From the NCBI GenBank assembly GCA_937902295.1, contig CALGUM010000066.1, positions 1-17,306 on the forward strand: a DNA stretch of 17,306 nucleotides, written 5' to 3'. This DNA is from an uncultured Candidatus Saccharibacteria bacterium. Lineage in GTDB: Bacteria > Patescibacteriota > Saccharimonadia > Saccharimonadales > Saccharimonadaceae. The translations under genes were made by a program, and so were the position numbers. The notes beneath the pieces are model-generated. The model was not told the origin of the DNA, did no database searches, and saw only the letters and a list, made by a program, of their open reading frames with translations. Positions 11,178-17,306 of this stretch are shown in pieces (position 1 is the first letter of the stretch; each line of letters starts with the position of its first letter).

Positions 11178-12131
11178 ATGAAAGCAGCAATTATTGATCG
11201 ATATGGCCCACCGGAGCAGTTGCATATAGAGCAGGTAGCGAAACCTACTATTAACGACAGTCAGTTGTTAGTTCAGGTGGTTGCGACAGCAGTTACAGCT
11301 GCAGACGTACGAATACGTGCGGCCAAATTCCCAAAAGGGTTTGGTGCGATAGCCAGGCTTGCTTTTGGCATTCGTGGTCCACGAGCGAAAATATTAGGCA
11401 GCACTTATTCGGGTGTGGTTGTTGCAGCTGGAAAGAGTGTGCCTGAATTTAGCGTTGGTGACGAAGTATGTGGAATGACCGGAGTAAAAATGGGTACCTA
11501 TGCTGAATTTGTTACGGTTAATAACGTAAAGAGTATTGCTAAAAAGCCGGCTAACGTAAGTCATACACATGCAGCAGGTATGCTATTTGGCGGCACAGCG
11601 GCACTGTATTTTTTGCGTGATAAATTGAATATTAAGCAAGGCGAAACTATTCTTATAAATGGTGCTTCTGGGGCAGTGGGCACAAACGCTGTTCAGCTTG
11701 CTAAGCTTTTTGGCGCAACGATTACGGGTGTGACTACTCAAGGTAATGCTGCATTGGTTAAAGAGCTGGGCGCGACAGAAATTATTGACTATACAAAGCA
11801 GGACATAGCTGCAATTGGTAAGAAATTTGACGTGCTGCTAGACACTGAAGGGAACATATCGCCCGAGGCAGCCAAACCATTACTTACTCGTAATGGTAGG
11901 GCTGGATTAATGGTAGCTAGCTTAGGGGAAATGATACGCATGCGCGGGCCTGTTAAAAGTGGCACCGCTACAGAAAAGCGAGAAGATATAGAATATCTAT
12001 TATCACTCATGAAAGACGGAAAGCTTAAGGCGGTTATTGATAGTGAATATACCATTGATCACATTGTTGAAGCGCATCGGCATGTAGATTCTGGCCGTAA
12101 GGTAGGTAGCTGTATAGTAACGCTACGCTAA
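11178..12131 (+). CDS. Zinc-free MDR family NAD(P)-dependent oxidoreductase, paralogue 1
   Basis: A protein of 317 residues with the medium-chain dehydrogenase/reductase layout: an N-terminal GroES-like domain (about 1-125, with VVATAVTAADVRIRAAKFP and GDEVCGMTGVKMGTYAEFV) and a Rossmann domain with NGASGAVGTNAVQLAK starting at 161. The catalytic zinc ligands of alcohol dehydrogenases and the four-Cys structural zinc lobe are absent, so it belongs with quinone oxidoreductase-like enzymes reducing quinones or enones with NAD(P)H. It is clearly paralogous to the gene at 15927. It begins a same-strand block with a 97-residue membrane protein seven bases on and the P-type ATPase beyond. Confidence 0.9.
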   Translation: MKAAIIDRYGPPEQLHIEQVAKPTINDSQLLVQVVATAVTAADVRIRAAKFPKGFGAIARLAFGIRGPRAKILGSTYSGVVVAAGKSVPEFSVGDEVCGMTGVKMGTYAEFVTVNNVKSIAKKPANVSHTHAAGMLFGGTAALYFLRDKLNIKQGETILINGASGAVGTNAVQLAKLFGATITGVTTQGNAALVKELGATEIIDYTKQDIAAIGKKFDVLLDTEGNISPEAAKPLLTRNGRAGLMVASLGEMIRMRGPVKSGTATEKREDIEYLLSLMKDGKLKAVIDSEYTIDHIVEAHRHVDSGRKVGSCIVTLR

Positions 12132-12138
12132 TAAAGAT

Positions 12139-12432
12139 ATGAAAGATTATATTGTAAAACACCGTAAACGTATTGGAATTATTGGTGGATGCATGGCATT
12201 CATAGTCGCGTTAATCTACCTTGCAATTGTGCCTGAAGAGGCGAAGAATGCGAGCGGACTACAAAAAATCATTCTTTTATACGGGCATTCTGTGTGTTGG
12301 ATAGTACTAAGTGTAGCTAGCTTTTTATGGGCGATGACCAATAAGCATATATTGTCGAGTAGTTTGGCATACATAGCCTTGGCAATCTACGCTGTTTTTG
12401 TGGGCACGGTACTGCTTGTCAGTCGCATATAG
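12139..12432 (+). CDS. 97-residue three-helix membrane protein, paralogue 1
   Basis: The basic N-terminus MKDYIVKHRKR is followed by three hydrophobic segments (about 12-30, 50-66, 73-94). The linker VPEEAKNASGLQKIILLYGHS is strongly kept in its partner at 15058 (IPDEASTATGIQKTILIYGHS-like), with the same total length of 97. I recognise no named family. It begins seven bases after the MDR reductase, without a Shine-Dalgarno sequence or a good -10 box of its own, so it is probably read from the same transcript. Confidence 0.78.
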   Translation: MKDYIVKHRKRIGIIGGCMAFIVALIYLAIVPEEAKNASGLQKIILLYGHSVCWIVLSVASFLWAMTNKHILSSSLAYIALAIYAVFVGTVLLVSRI

Positions 12433-12476
12433 CAAACGGTCTACGGGGCCAATACTACCCATCTAGAGATATCTGT

Positions 12477-12482
12477 TATACT
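12477..12482 (+). promoter_or_regulatory. -10 box (TATACT) for the P-type ATPase
   Basis: TATACT eight bases before the ATG at 12491; no Shine-Dalgarno between. Confidence 0.5.
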
Positions 12483-12490
12483 TAAAAGTA

Positions 12491-15016
12491 ATGAAATTTT
12501 ATACACAAACAGTCGAAAACGTTCTTCACCACTTTGCATCATCAGAATCAGGATTATCTGATAACAATTATGCAGTTAATAAGGCAAAATATGGCCGTAA
12601 TATATTAACCATTAAAGGCCGACCGCTGTGGCGAAAGCTTGTTGAGCCATTTGCAAATGTTTTTGTGGCAGTGCTTGGTGTAGCAGCACTGATTAGTATT
12701 GCTACTGGCCATGCGATCGATGCAATTATTGTTACTGCAATAATATTCGTAAGCGCCATTATATATTACATTCAGCAGTTTTCCACCGAGCGGGTACTAA
12801 GGGCATTAAAACAGCACGATGTTCAAAAAGTAAATGTGCGACGTAACGGTAAAGTCATGGAAGTATCCAGCGAAGAACTGGTGCCGGGCGATGTTATTTT
12901 ACTTGGTGAAGGTGAAAAAGTGCCAGCAGATGCTCGCGTAATGCATGCCGAAAACATACGTACTAATGAAGCTATGTTGACTGGTGAGTCGCTACCTGTC
13001 ACAAAGCACGCTCATGCACTTGAAAAAGAGCATCCAGTTTACGAAAGAACAAACATGTTATTTCAAGGGTCATTCGTTGTATCTGGACGAGTGACAGCTG
13101 TAGTGGTGGCAACGGCTGCATCAACTGAGTTTGGGCGTCTAGCCGCCTTAGCGGCACCAACAGATTCTGTAAGCCCAGCTCAGCAAAAAATTGACCAACT
13201 TGTAACACGATTAATATCGGTGATCTCCGTAGTTGTGATTGTAGCGTTTGGTTTGGCATTAGTAAGAGGGATGGAGTTACTCGAATCGTTACGCTTTGTA
13301 TTATCACTGGCAGTTGCTGCTGTTCCTGAAGGATTGCCGGTTGCCGTGACGGTTGTACTAGTGCTAGGGATGCGTAGGTTGGCAAAATATAAAGCACTCA
13401 CTCGTTCAATGAAGGCAATTGAGAACATAGGCATTATTACCACCATTGCCAGTGACAAGACTGGTACACTAACAAAAAATAAGCTCAGTGTACAAGAGTA
13501 TTGGTTGTTACATAGCACCAAAAAACAGGATATGGCACTTTGGGCATCCTTAGTAGTGAATAATACTGGCGGTGCAACAGGCGATCCGCTCGATACGGCA
13601 TTGCATGAATTTGCTAAACAGCATCATGAAGCTAGACCTCACGGTCGCACCTTTACGAACAGTTTTGCATTCGACCAAAGCTTAGCGATGAGTGGCAATG
13701 TGTGGCAAGTGGGGGAGCGATACAACGTAGTTATTAAGGGCGCACCAGAGCGAATTTTGAAAGCATCGTCATTAAATGAGCTTCAGCGCGCTGAGGCCGA
13801 GCATAAGCTAAACCATTTTACGGGTATGGGCTACAGGGTTATTGGTATCGCCGAACATAAAGGAGCCACCACGCCACCATCATCGCTGAGTGAGGTGGGT
13901 GACGACCTACACTTTATTGGATTACTCGCTATTGCCGACGAGCTGCGGCCAGAGGCAGCAAAGGCAATTACTGCCGCTCAGTCTGCGGGCATTACGGTAC
14001 GTATGATAACTGGTGATCACGCTGAAACCGCTTTTGCAATTGGTAAGCAGCTGAGTCTTGTTCATCATCGCGATGAGGTGCTTGACTGCCGTAATCTTGA
14101 ACACATGAGTGACGCTGAGCTTGTTAAAAAGGTAAGAGATATTCGGGTATTCGCACGTGTAGTTCCTGAAGCTAAGCACAGGATACTCGGTGTACTAAAG
14201 ACAGATAACATTACCGCCATGACAGGCGATGGAGTCAACGATGTTCCGGCGCTCACGAACGCACATGTGGGTATTGCAATGGGATCCGGCTCGCAGATTG
14301 CAAAGGAATCAGGCGACATCGTGTTACTCGACGATAATTTTGCAACTATCGTTAGAGCTGTCGAGGGTGGGCGTATTGTGTACGACAACATTCGCCGTAT
14401 GCTGCTGTATATGCTCACAACTACATTAGCAGGGGTTGGAACAATCATGGTTGCAATGCTCAGTGGCTTGCCATTACCGCTTGTGGCCGTACAAATTTTG
14501 TGGATTAATTTAGTGACTGATACTATTTTTGCCATACCACTTGGATTAGAGCCGGCTGAAGAAGATGTGATGCAGCGACCACCGCGGGGAGTTAAGCAGC
14601 CAATCCTGGAGCGTCATATCATTATGCGACTTCTCATTGTGGGTGCAACGATGGCGGCTGTGACGTTGGCTATATTTATATATGCACTCAGTCGTTATTC
14701 ACTTGAGTATGCCCAAACATTGGCATTTGCAGCATTAGTCGTTGCGCAGTGGGCTAATGCAGTAAATGTAAGAAGCGAATTCACCTCGCTGTTTAAGCGT
14801 TTGCGGGTGCCGAATTACGCACTCCTTTTCGGGGCTGGTGTTGCAATACTATTACAACTATTAGTATTGTTCGGTCCTCTTGCGGGTGCTCTATACGTTG
14901 TACCGGTTGATATATATCACCTTGTCGCTGCAGTCGTGTCGGTATCCATTGCCGTAGTGGCCGTTGCTGAGCTGCACAAGTGGTACTGCCGACGGACAGT
15001 ACTCCGAACCTCGTAA
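12491..15016 (+). CDS. P-type (P2A-like) cation-transporting ATPase
   Basis: A protein of 841 residues with all domains: N-terminal cation-ATPase domain, actuator with TGES at 164-167, PEGLP in M4 at 279-283, phosphorylation site DKTGTLT with D322, a short nucleotide domain with KGAPER, hinge TGDGVND at 578-584, and M6 with N673 and D677. The M4 Glu280 and M6 Asn/Asp match calcium site II of SERCA-type pumps. In M5 the SERCA site I residues Asn and Glu are replaced (YMLTTTLAG), as in the one-site SPCA/PMR1 pumps that move Ca2+ or Mn2+. It is therefore most likely a Ca2+/Mn2+ exporter; the ion is inference. Two 97-residue membrane paralogues flank it on either side. Confidence 0.93.
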   Translation: MKFYTQTVENVLHHFASSESGLSDNNYAVNKAKYGRNILTIKGRPLWRKLVEPFANVFVAVLGVAALISIATGHAIDAIIVTAIIFVSAIIYYIQQFSTERVLRALKQHDVQKVNVRRNGKVMEVSSEELVPGDVILLGEGEKVPADARVMHAENIRTNEAMLTGESLPVTKHAHALEKEHPVYERTNMLFQGSFVVSGRVTAVVVATAASTEFGRLAALAAPTDSVSPAQQKIDQLVTRLISVISVVVIVAFGLALVRGMELLESLRFVLSLAVAAVPEGLPVAVTVVLVLGMRRLAKYKALTRSMKAIENIGIITTIASDKTGTLTKNKLSVQEYWLLHSTKKQDMALWASLVVNNTGGATGDPLDTALHEFAKQHHEARPHGRTFTNSFAFDQSLAMSGNVWQVGERYNVVIKGAPERILKASSLNELQRAEAEHKLNHFTGMGYRVIGIAEHKGATTPPSSLSEVGDDLHFIGLLAIADELRPEAAKAITAAQSAGITVRMITGDHAETAFAIGKQLSLVHHRDEVLDCRNLEHMSDAELVKKVRDIRVFARVVPEAKHRILGVLKTDNITAMTGDGVNDVPALTNAHVGIAMGSGSQIAKESGDIVLLDDNFATIVRAVEGGRIVYDNIRRMLLYMLTTTLAGVGTIMVAMLSGLPLPLVAVQILWINLVTDTIFAIPLGLEPAEEDVMQRPPRGVKQPILERHIIMRLLIVGATMAAVTLAIFIYALSRYSLEYAQTLAFAALVVAQWANAVNVRSEFTSLFKRLRVPNYALLFGAGVAILLQLLVLFGPLAGALYVVPVDIYHLVAAVVSVSIAVVAVAELHKWYCRRTVLRTS

Positions 15017-15045
15017 ACATTTCCACCGCTGCATTTCAATTAATT

Positions 15046-15051
15046 TATAAT
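15046..15051 (+). promoter_or_regulatory. -10 box (TATAAT) for membrane protein paralogue 2
   Basis: Perfect TATAAT six bases before the ATG at 15058; it is why that ATG is preferred over upstream in-frame codons. Confidence 0.6.
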
Positions 15052-15057
15052 CAGTAT

Positions 15058-15351
15058 ATGAAAAGTTATCTCGGAAAGCACGATAGGGCACTGAGCACTA
15101 TTGGAGCATTGATTGCTCTTGTCATTGCAATAATTTATTTGAAAGTTATACCGGATGAAGCATCAACTGCTACTGGGATTCAAAAAACAATTCTTATATA
15201 CGGGCACTCCCTGTGTTGGATTTTGTTGAGCGGAGCAAGTATAGTGTGGGCAATAATAAAAAACCATAAACTGTCGAAATTTTTGGCGTGTGCAGCATTA
15301 GCTACGTACATCATATTTGTAGGTACATTGCTGACCACAAAGTTTCTCTAA
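15058..15351 (+). CDS. 97-residue three-helix membrane protein, paralogue 2
   Basis: The same length and topology as the protein at 12139: basic start MKSYLGKHDRA, three hydrophobic segments, and the shared linker around TGIQKTILIYGHSLCWILL. The frame is open upstream to 14980, but those codons overlap the end of the ATPase gene and the -10 box, and the paralogue also starts at this Met. Unlike paralogue 1, it has its own promoter and a gene-end repeat two bases after the stop. Its position right after the ATPase raises the possibility of a small partner subunit, but this is inference from position alone. Confidence 0.8.
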   Translation: MKSYLGKHDRALSTIGALIALVIAIIYLKVIPDEASTATGIQKTILIYGHSLCWILLSGASIVWAIIKNHKLSKFLACAALATYIIFVGTLLTTKFL

Positions 15352-15352
15352 G

Positions 15353-15378
15353 GTCCGTGACCCGGAAACGGAGCCAAG
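15353..15378 (+). repeat. Gene-end repeat, copy 8
   Basis: GTCCGTGACCCGGAAAC followed by GGAGCCAAG, one base after the TAA of membrane paralogue 2. It is nearly the same as the copy at 7588. Confidence 0.68.
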
Positions 15379-15389
15379 AGTATGCAGCA

Positions 15390-15424
15390 AGAAGTTTAAG
15401 AAGTGCTCACATTGCTGGACTTCT
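15390..15424 (+). terminator. Partly decayed terminator of repeat copy 8
   Basis: AGAAGT 15390-15395 pairs with ACTTCT 15419-15424. The GCTGGACTTCT arm is shared with copies at 6502 and 7152, but the left arm has lost most of its match and no T-run follows, so it may be leaky. Confidence 0.4.
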
Positions 15425-15433
15425 ATATTGTGA

Positions 15434-15439
15434 AATAAT
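15434..15439 (+). promoter_or_regulatory. -10-like box (AATAAT) for the SRPBCC protein
   Basis: AATAAT, one mismatch to consensus, six bases before the ATG at 15446. Confidence 0.4.
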
Positions 15440-15445
15440 AACTAC

Positions 15446-15883
15446 ATGACAGAAATGCAATTTAGCGTCGAGATTAATGCCCCTAAAGAACGTATTTGGG
15501 AAACGTTATGGGGAGATAAAACGTTTCGTGACTGGGCAGGAATTGTCGATCCAGGAACGTACATGGTGGGTGAACTGGCAGAAGGCTCAGTAGTGCAGTT
15601 TAATTCTGCGGAAGGCTATGGAGTTACCAGCACGATTGCAAGACTTACACCAAAAGAATATATTCTTTTTAAACACAAAGCAGACACGAAAGATCACGGT
15701 GCTAGCAGTAGGGAAGAGCAGTGGACTGGTGGTTCAGAAAGTTACAAACTAACCGAGAAAAATGGTATAACGACTCTAACATTGGAATTTGATGTGCCTG
15801 CGAAACTGCGTCGAACCATGGAAGTAACTTATCCTAAAGCGCTGAGTCGTATTAAAGAATTATCTGAAACATACGGCTCGTGA
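15446..15883 (+). CDS. SRPBCC (AHSA1/polyketide-cyclase-like) protein
   Basis: A protein of 145 residues with the hot-dog-like START/SRPBCC plan: first strand MQFSVEINAPKERIWETLW, the following loop FRDWAGIVDPGTYM, GELAEGSVVQF, strands YGVTSTIARLTPKEYILFKH, then YKLTEKNGITTLTLEFDV and a long C-terminal helix (YPKALSRIKELSETYG). Such proteins hold small hydrophobic ligands in a deep cavity; no catalytic residue can be named. The DUF4287 protein at 6561 also ends in a related domain. It stands between membrane paralogue 2 and MDR paralogue 2. Confidence 0.85.
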   Translation: MTEMQFSVEINAPKERIWETLWGDKTFRDWAGIVDPGTYMVGELAEGSVVQFNSAEGYGVTSTIARLTPKEYILFKHKADTKDHGASSREEQWTGGSESYKLTEKNGITTLTLEFDVPAKLRRTMEVTYPKALSRIKELSETYGS

Positions 15884-15913
15884 CTCACTGATGGCTATGT
15901 TCAAATAGAGTGA

Positions 15914-15919
15914 TACAAT
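15914..15919 (+). promoter_or_regulatory. -10 box (TACAAT) for the second MDR reductase
   Basis: TACAAT seven bases before the ATG at 15927. An out-of-frame ATG at 15923 would be at or before the transcript start. Confidence 0.5.
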
Positions 15920-15926
15920 TCAATGT

Positions 15927-16877
15927 ATGAAAGTAGTCATAGCCGATAGCTACGGCGGTCCGGAGGTTTTGCATATCGTAAATGCTCCAAGTCCATCTAT
16001 CGGGGCAAACGACATTTTAGTACGAGTGAAAGCGTTCGCAGTCACTGCTGCCGATTCTCGAATCAGAGGAGCTCGATTCCCTCGAGGGTTTGGTTTTCTA
16101 GCGCGATTATTCTTTGGCTTACGCAAACCAAGAATAAAAATTCTTGGCTCAACATATTCCGGTGTAGTTGAGCAGGTGGGGAGTAGCCATACGCAGTTTG
16201 AAGTTGGCGACGAAGTCTGTGGCATGACGGGCGCAAAAATGGGTACCTACGCAGAGTTTATTAAGGTTACTAAGTTTAAAAGCATTACTAAAAAACCGAG
16301 TACAGTTAGCCACGAAGATGCTGCTGGATTGCTATTTGGCGGTACTGCGGCGCTCTATTTTATTCGTGATAAGCTTCTCGTTAAAAAAAATGACACAGTC
16401 GTTATCAACGGCGCCTCCGGTGCTGTCGGTACGAACGCTGTGCAATTAGCTAAGTATTATGGTGGAAAAGTTACAGGTGTAACAAGTACAAGTAATGAAA
16501 AGTTAGTCCGAGAACTTGGTGCAAGCTATATTCTAGATTATACAAAACAAGACTTAGTAACTTCGGGTCAGAAATTTGAGGTTTTGCTAGACACAGTCGG
16601 CAATATTAGCTCAACTACTGCAGAGAAGCTGCTGACCAAAAACGGAAGAGCGGGGCTTATGGTAGCTGGGCTATATGAAACATTACGATCCCGTGGCCCG
16701 GTTAAAACAGGTACGTCCACCGAAAGAAAAGACGATATCGATTTTTTACTCAAACTCACAGAGCAAGGCGAGCTCAAAGTTGTAATTGATAGAGTCTACG
16801 AGTTAAATAGGATTGCAGATGCACACAATTACGTTGATGCTGGAAAAAAGGTAGGTAACGTGATCGTTCGCCTGTAA
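15927..16877 (+). CDS. Zinc-free MDR family NAD(P)-dependent oxidoreductase, paralogue 2
   Basis: A protein of 316 residues, alignable end to end with the product of 11178. Shared stretches include GDEVCGMTGAKMGTYAEF, FGGTAALYF followed by RDKL, NGASGAVGTNAVQLAK with G162 at the same number, LDYTKQD, and NGRAGLMVA. Zinc ligands are missing here too, so the same quinone/enone reductase class applies. Codon choice differs clearly between the two, so the duplication is not recent. It has its own -10 box. Its 3' neighbour is the convergent DedA gene; the 48-base gap has a short AAG/CTT hairpin before a T-run. Confidence 0.9.
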   Translation: MKVVIADSYGGPEVLHIVNAPSPSIGANDILVRVKAFAVTAADSRIRGARFPRGFGFLARLFFGLRKPRIKILGSTYSGVVEQVGSSHTQFEVGDEVCGMTGAKMGTYAEFIKVTKFKSITKKPSTVSHEDAAGLLFGGTAALYFIRDKLLVKKNDTVVINGASGAVGTNAVQLAKYYGGKVTGVTSTSNEKLVRELGASYILDYTKQDLVTSGQKFEVLLDTVGNISSTTAEKLLTKNGRAGLMVAGLYETLRSRGPVKTGTSTERKDDIDFLLKLTEQGELKVVIDRVYELNRIADAHNYVDAGKKVGNVIVRL

Positions 16878-16925
16878 GTGTTGGTGACCTATGCTCAAGG
16901 CCAGGATAAGTAAATCAACAAGAAG

Positions 16926-17256
16926 CTAGACTTTTTTGTTTCTGCTTCGGCTTTTTAGTCGCAATCGTTTAACTACGAAGTATCCAGCTCCTAAAATAAT
17001 CACTGCAATAACCAAATATTGAAATAGGCTTACATATTCTTCGACTAGATGAAAGTTTTCTCCGAGTATGAAACCAAGGCCGATAAGGACGCTATTCCAG
17101 ATCAAACTTCCAGCGGCTGTGTAGACAATAAATAGTGCTATGTTCATACGTTCGATCCCTGCCGGAATTGATATTAAACTGCGAAATATGGGTATCATTC
17201 TTCCGAAAAAAACAGTTTTGATTTCGTGTTTTACGAACCACGCTTCGGTTTTATCG
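16926..17256 (-). CDS. DedA family membrane protein, C-terminal part (5' end missing)
   Basis: About 110 residues of genuine sequence, starting at the Asp encoded by 17255-17253. The stretch GRMIPIFRSLISIPAGIERM and then YTAAGSLIWNSVLIGLG is the hallmark C-terminal region of DedA (SNARE-associated/VTT) proteins, with the conserved Arg residues and IPAG turn. Members work as undecaprenyl-phosphate or lipid flippases in the cytoplasmic membrane. A last hydrophobic helix (YLVIAVIILGAGYFVV) and a basic tail follow. The frame seems to continue to a Met at 17273, but those first residues (MCSSDL) are translated adapter, so the gene is truncated by the contig end. Confidence 0.88.
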
Positions 17257-17306
17257 AGATCGGAAGAGCACACGTCTGAACTCCAGTCACACAGTGATCT
17301 CGTATG
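17257..17306 (+). other. Illumina TruSeq adapter read-through (not genomic)
   Basis: AGATCGGAAGAGC begins at 17257 and the standard index-adapter sequence continues to 17290. A six-base index ACAGTG lies at 17291-17296, then ATCTCGTATG to the end. This is the known layout of the TruSeq index adapter; the index reads as ACAGTG. Untrimmed reads were assembled into the contig end. Confidence 0.98.

Noticed and set aside
14980..15057. Longer start for membrane paralogue 2
   Set aside because: Overlaps the ATPase end and the TATAAT box; paralogue 1 begins at the Met equivalent to 15058.
4600..15424. Integron attC sites or CRISPR array
   Set aside because: No GTTRRRY/RYYYAAC boxes, no integron integrase, and no regular repeat-spacer spacing; the repeats are hundreds to thousands of bases apart.
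17257..17273. Met at 17273 as start of the DedA gene
   Set aside because: It is encoded by sequencing adapter.
1..17306. Alternative genetic code (UGA as Gly, as in some CPR lineages)
   Set aside because: Genes ending at 736, 8132 and 15883 use TGA as stop at sensible protein ends, and no frame needs UGA read-through.

Overview
This window looks like the end of a contig from an uncultivated bacterium of the Patescibacteria/CPR type, with Saccharibacteria as the best guess. The reasons are the many small hypothetical genes, the mostly single-gene transcription units, and start codons that usually sit 6-8 bases after a TATAAT-like box with no Shine-Dalgarno sequence. UGA works as a normal stop (genes ending at 736, 8132 and 15883). 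The placement is inference; no marker gene settles it. The last 50 bases (17257-17306) are Illumina TruSeq adapter, not genome.

Layout. Positions 1-3264 look like core genome: the 3' part of an O-antigen ligase/polymerase-like membrane protein, a short LexA-type DNA-binding protein, a large membrane-anchored cell-wall protein whose beta-lactamase-like domain has lost its catalytic residues, and a tRNA-Asn with a textbook promoter. Positions 3265-10090 look like an accessory region next to the tRNA. They hold a structured non-coding unit right after the tRNA CCA, an HxlR-like regulator with a small glycine-rich protein, small unknown proteins, a helix-hairpin-helix protein, a TIM-barrel plus HTH-Nudix pair on the minus strand, DUF4287, NTF2-like and unknown genes, and a second diverged copy of the structured unit at 9651-9781, followed by the C-terminal remnant of an NADP/F420-type oxidoreductase. 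Positions 10091-17256 carry a small membrane protein, a CIRCE-controlled Hsp20, a block in which paired paralogues (two MDR reductases, two 97-residue membrane proteins) surround a P-type cation ATPase, an SRPBCC protein, and the 3' part of a DedA gene.

How it fits together. Two themes run through the window. First, nearly every unit has its own -10 box at the start codon and its own hairpin terminator, so the region reads as a string of independent, apparently leaderless cassettes; the few genes with strong Shine-Dalgarno sequences (3730 minus, 4133, 7797, 10479) are exceptions. Second, many cassettes end in a repeated sequence of about 26 bases ending in GGAGCCA, directly followed by a terminator. 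It can be aligned without gaps to the 3' end of the tRNA-Asn gene. Two copies (8211-8231 and 9632-9652) are nearly identical direct repeats bracketing one gene. This suggests growth of the region at tRNA-Asn, but no integrase is present in the window.

The most interesting candidate for something undescribed is the structured unit found after tRNA-Asn and again at 9651: helix positions differ in sequence but keep pairing in both copies.
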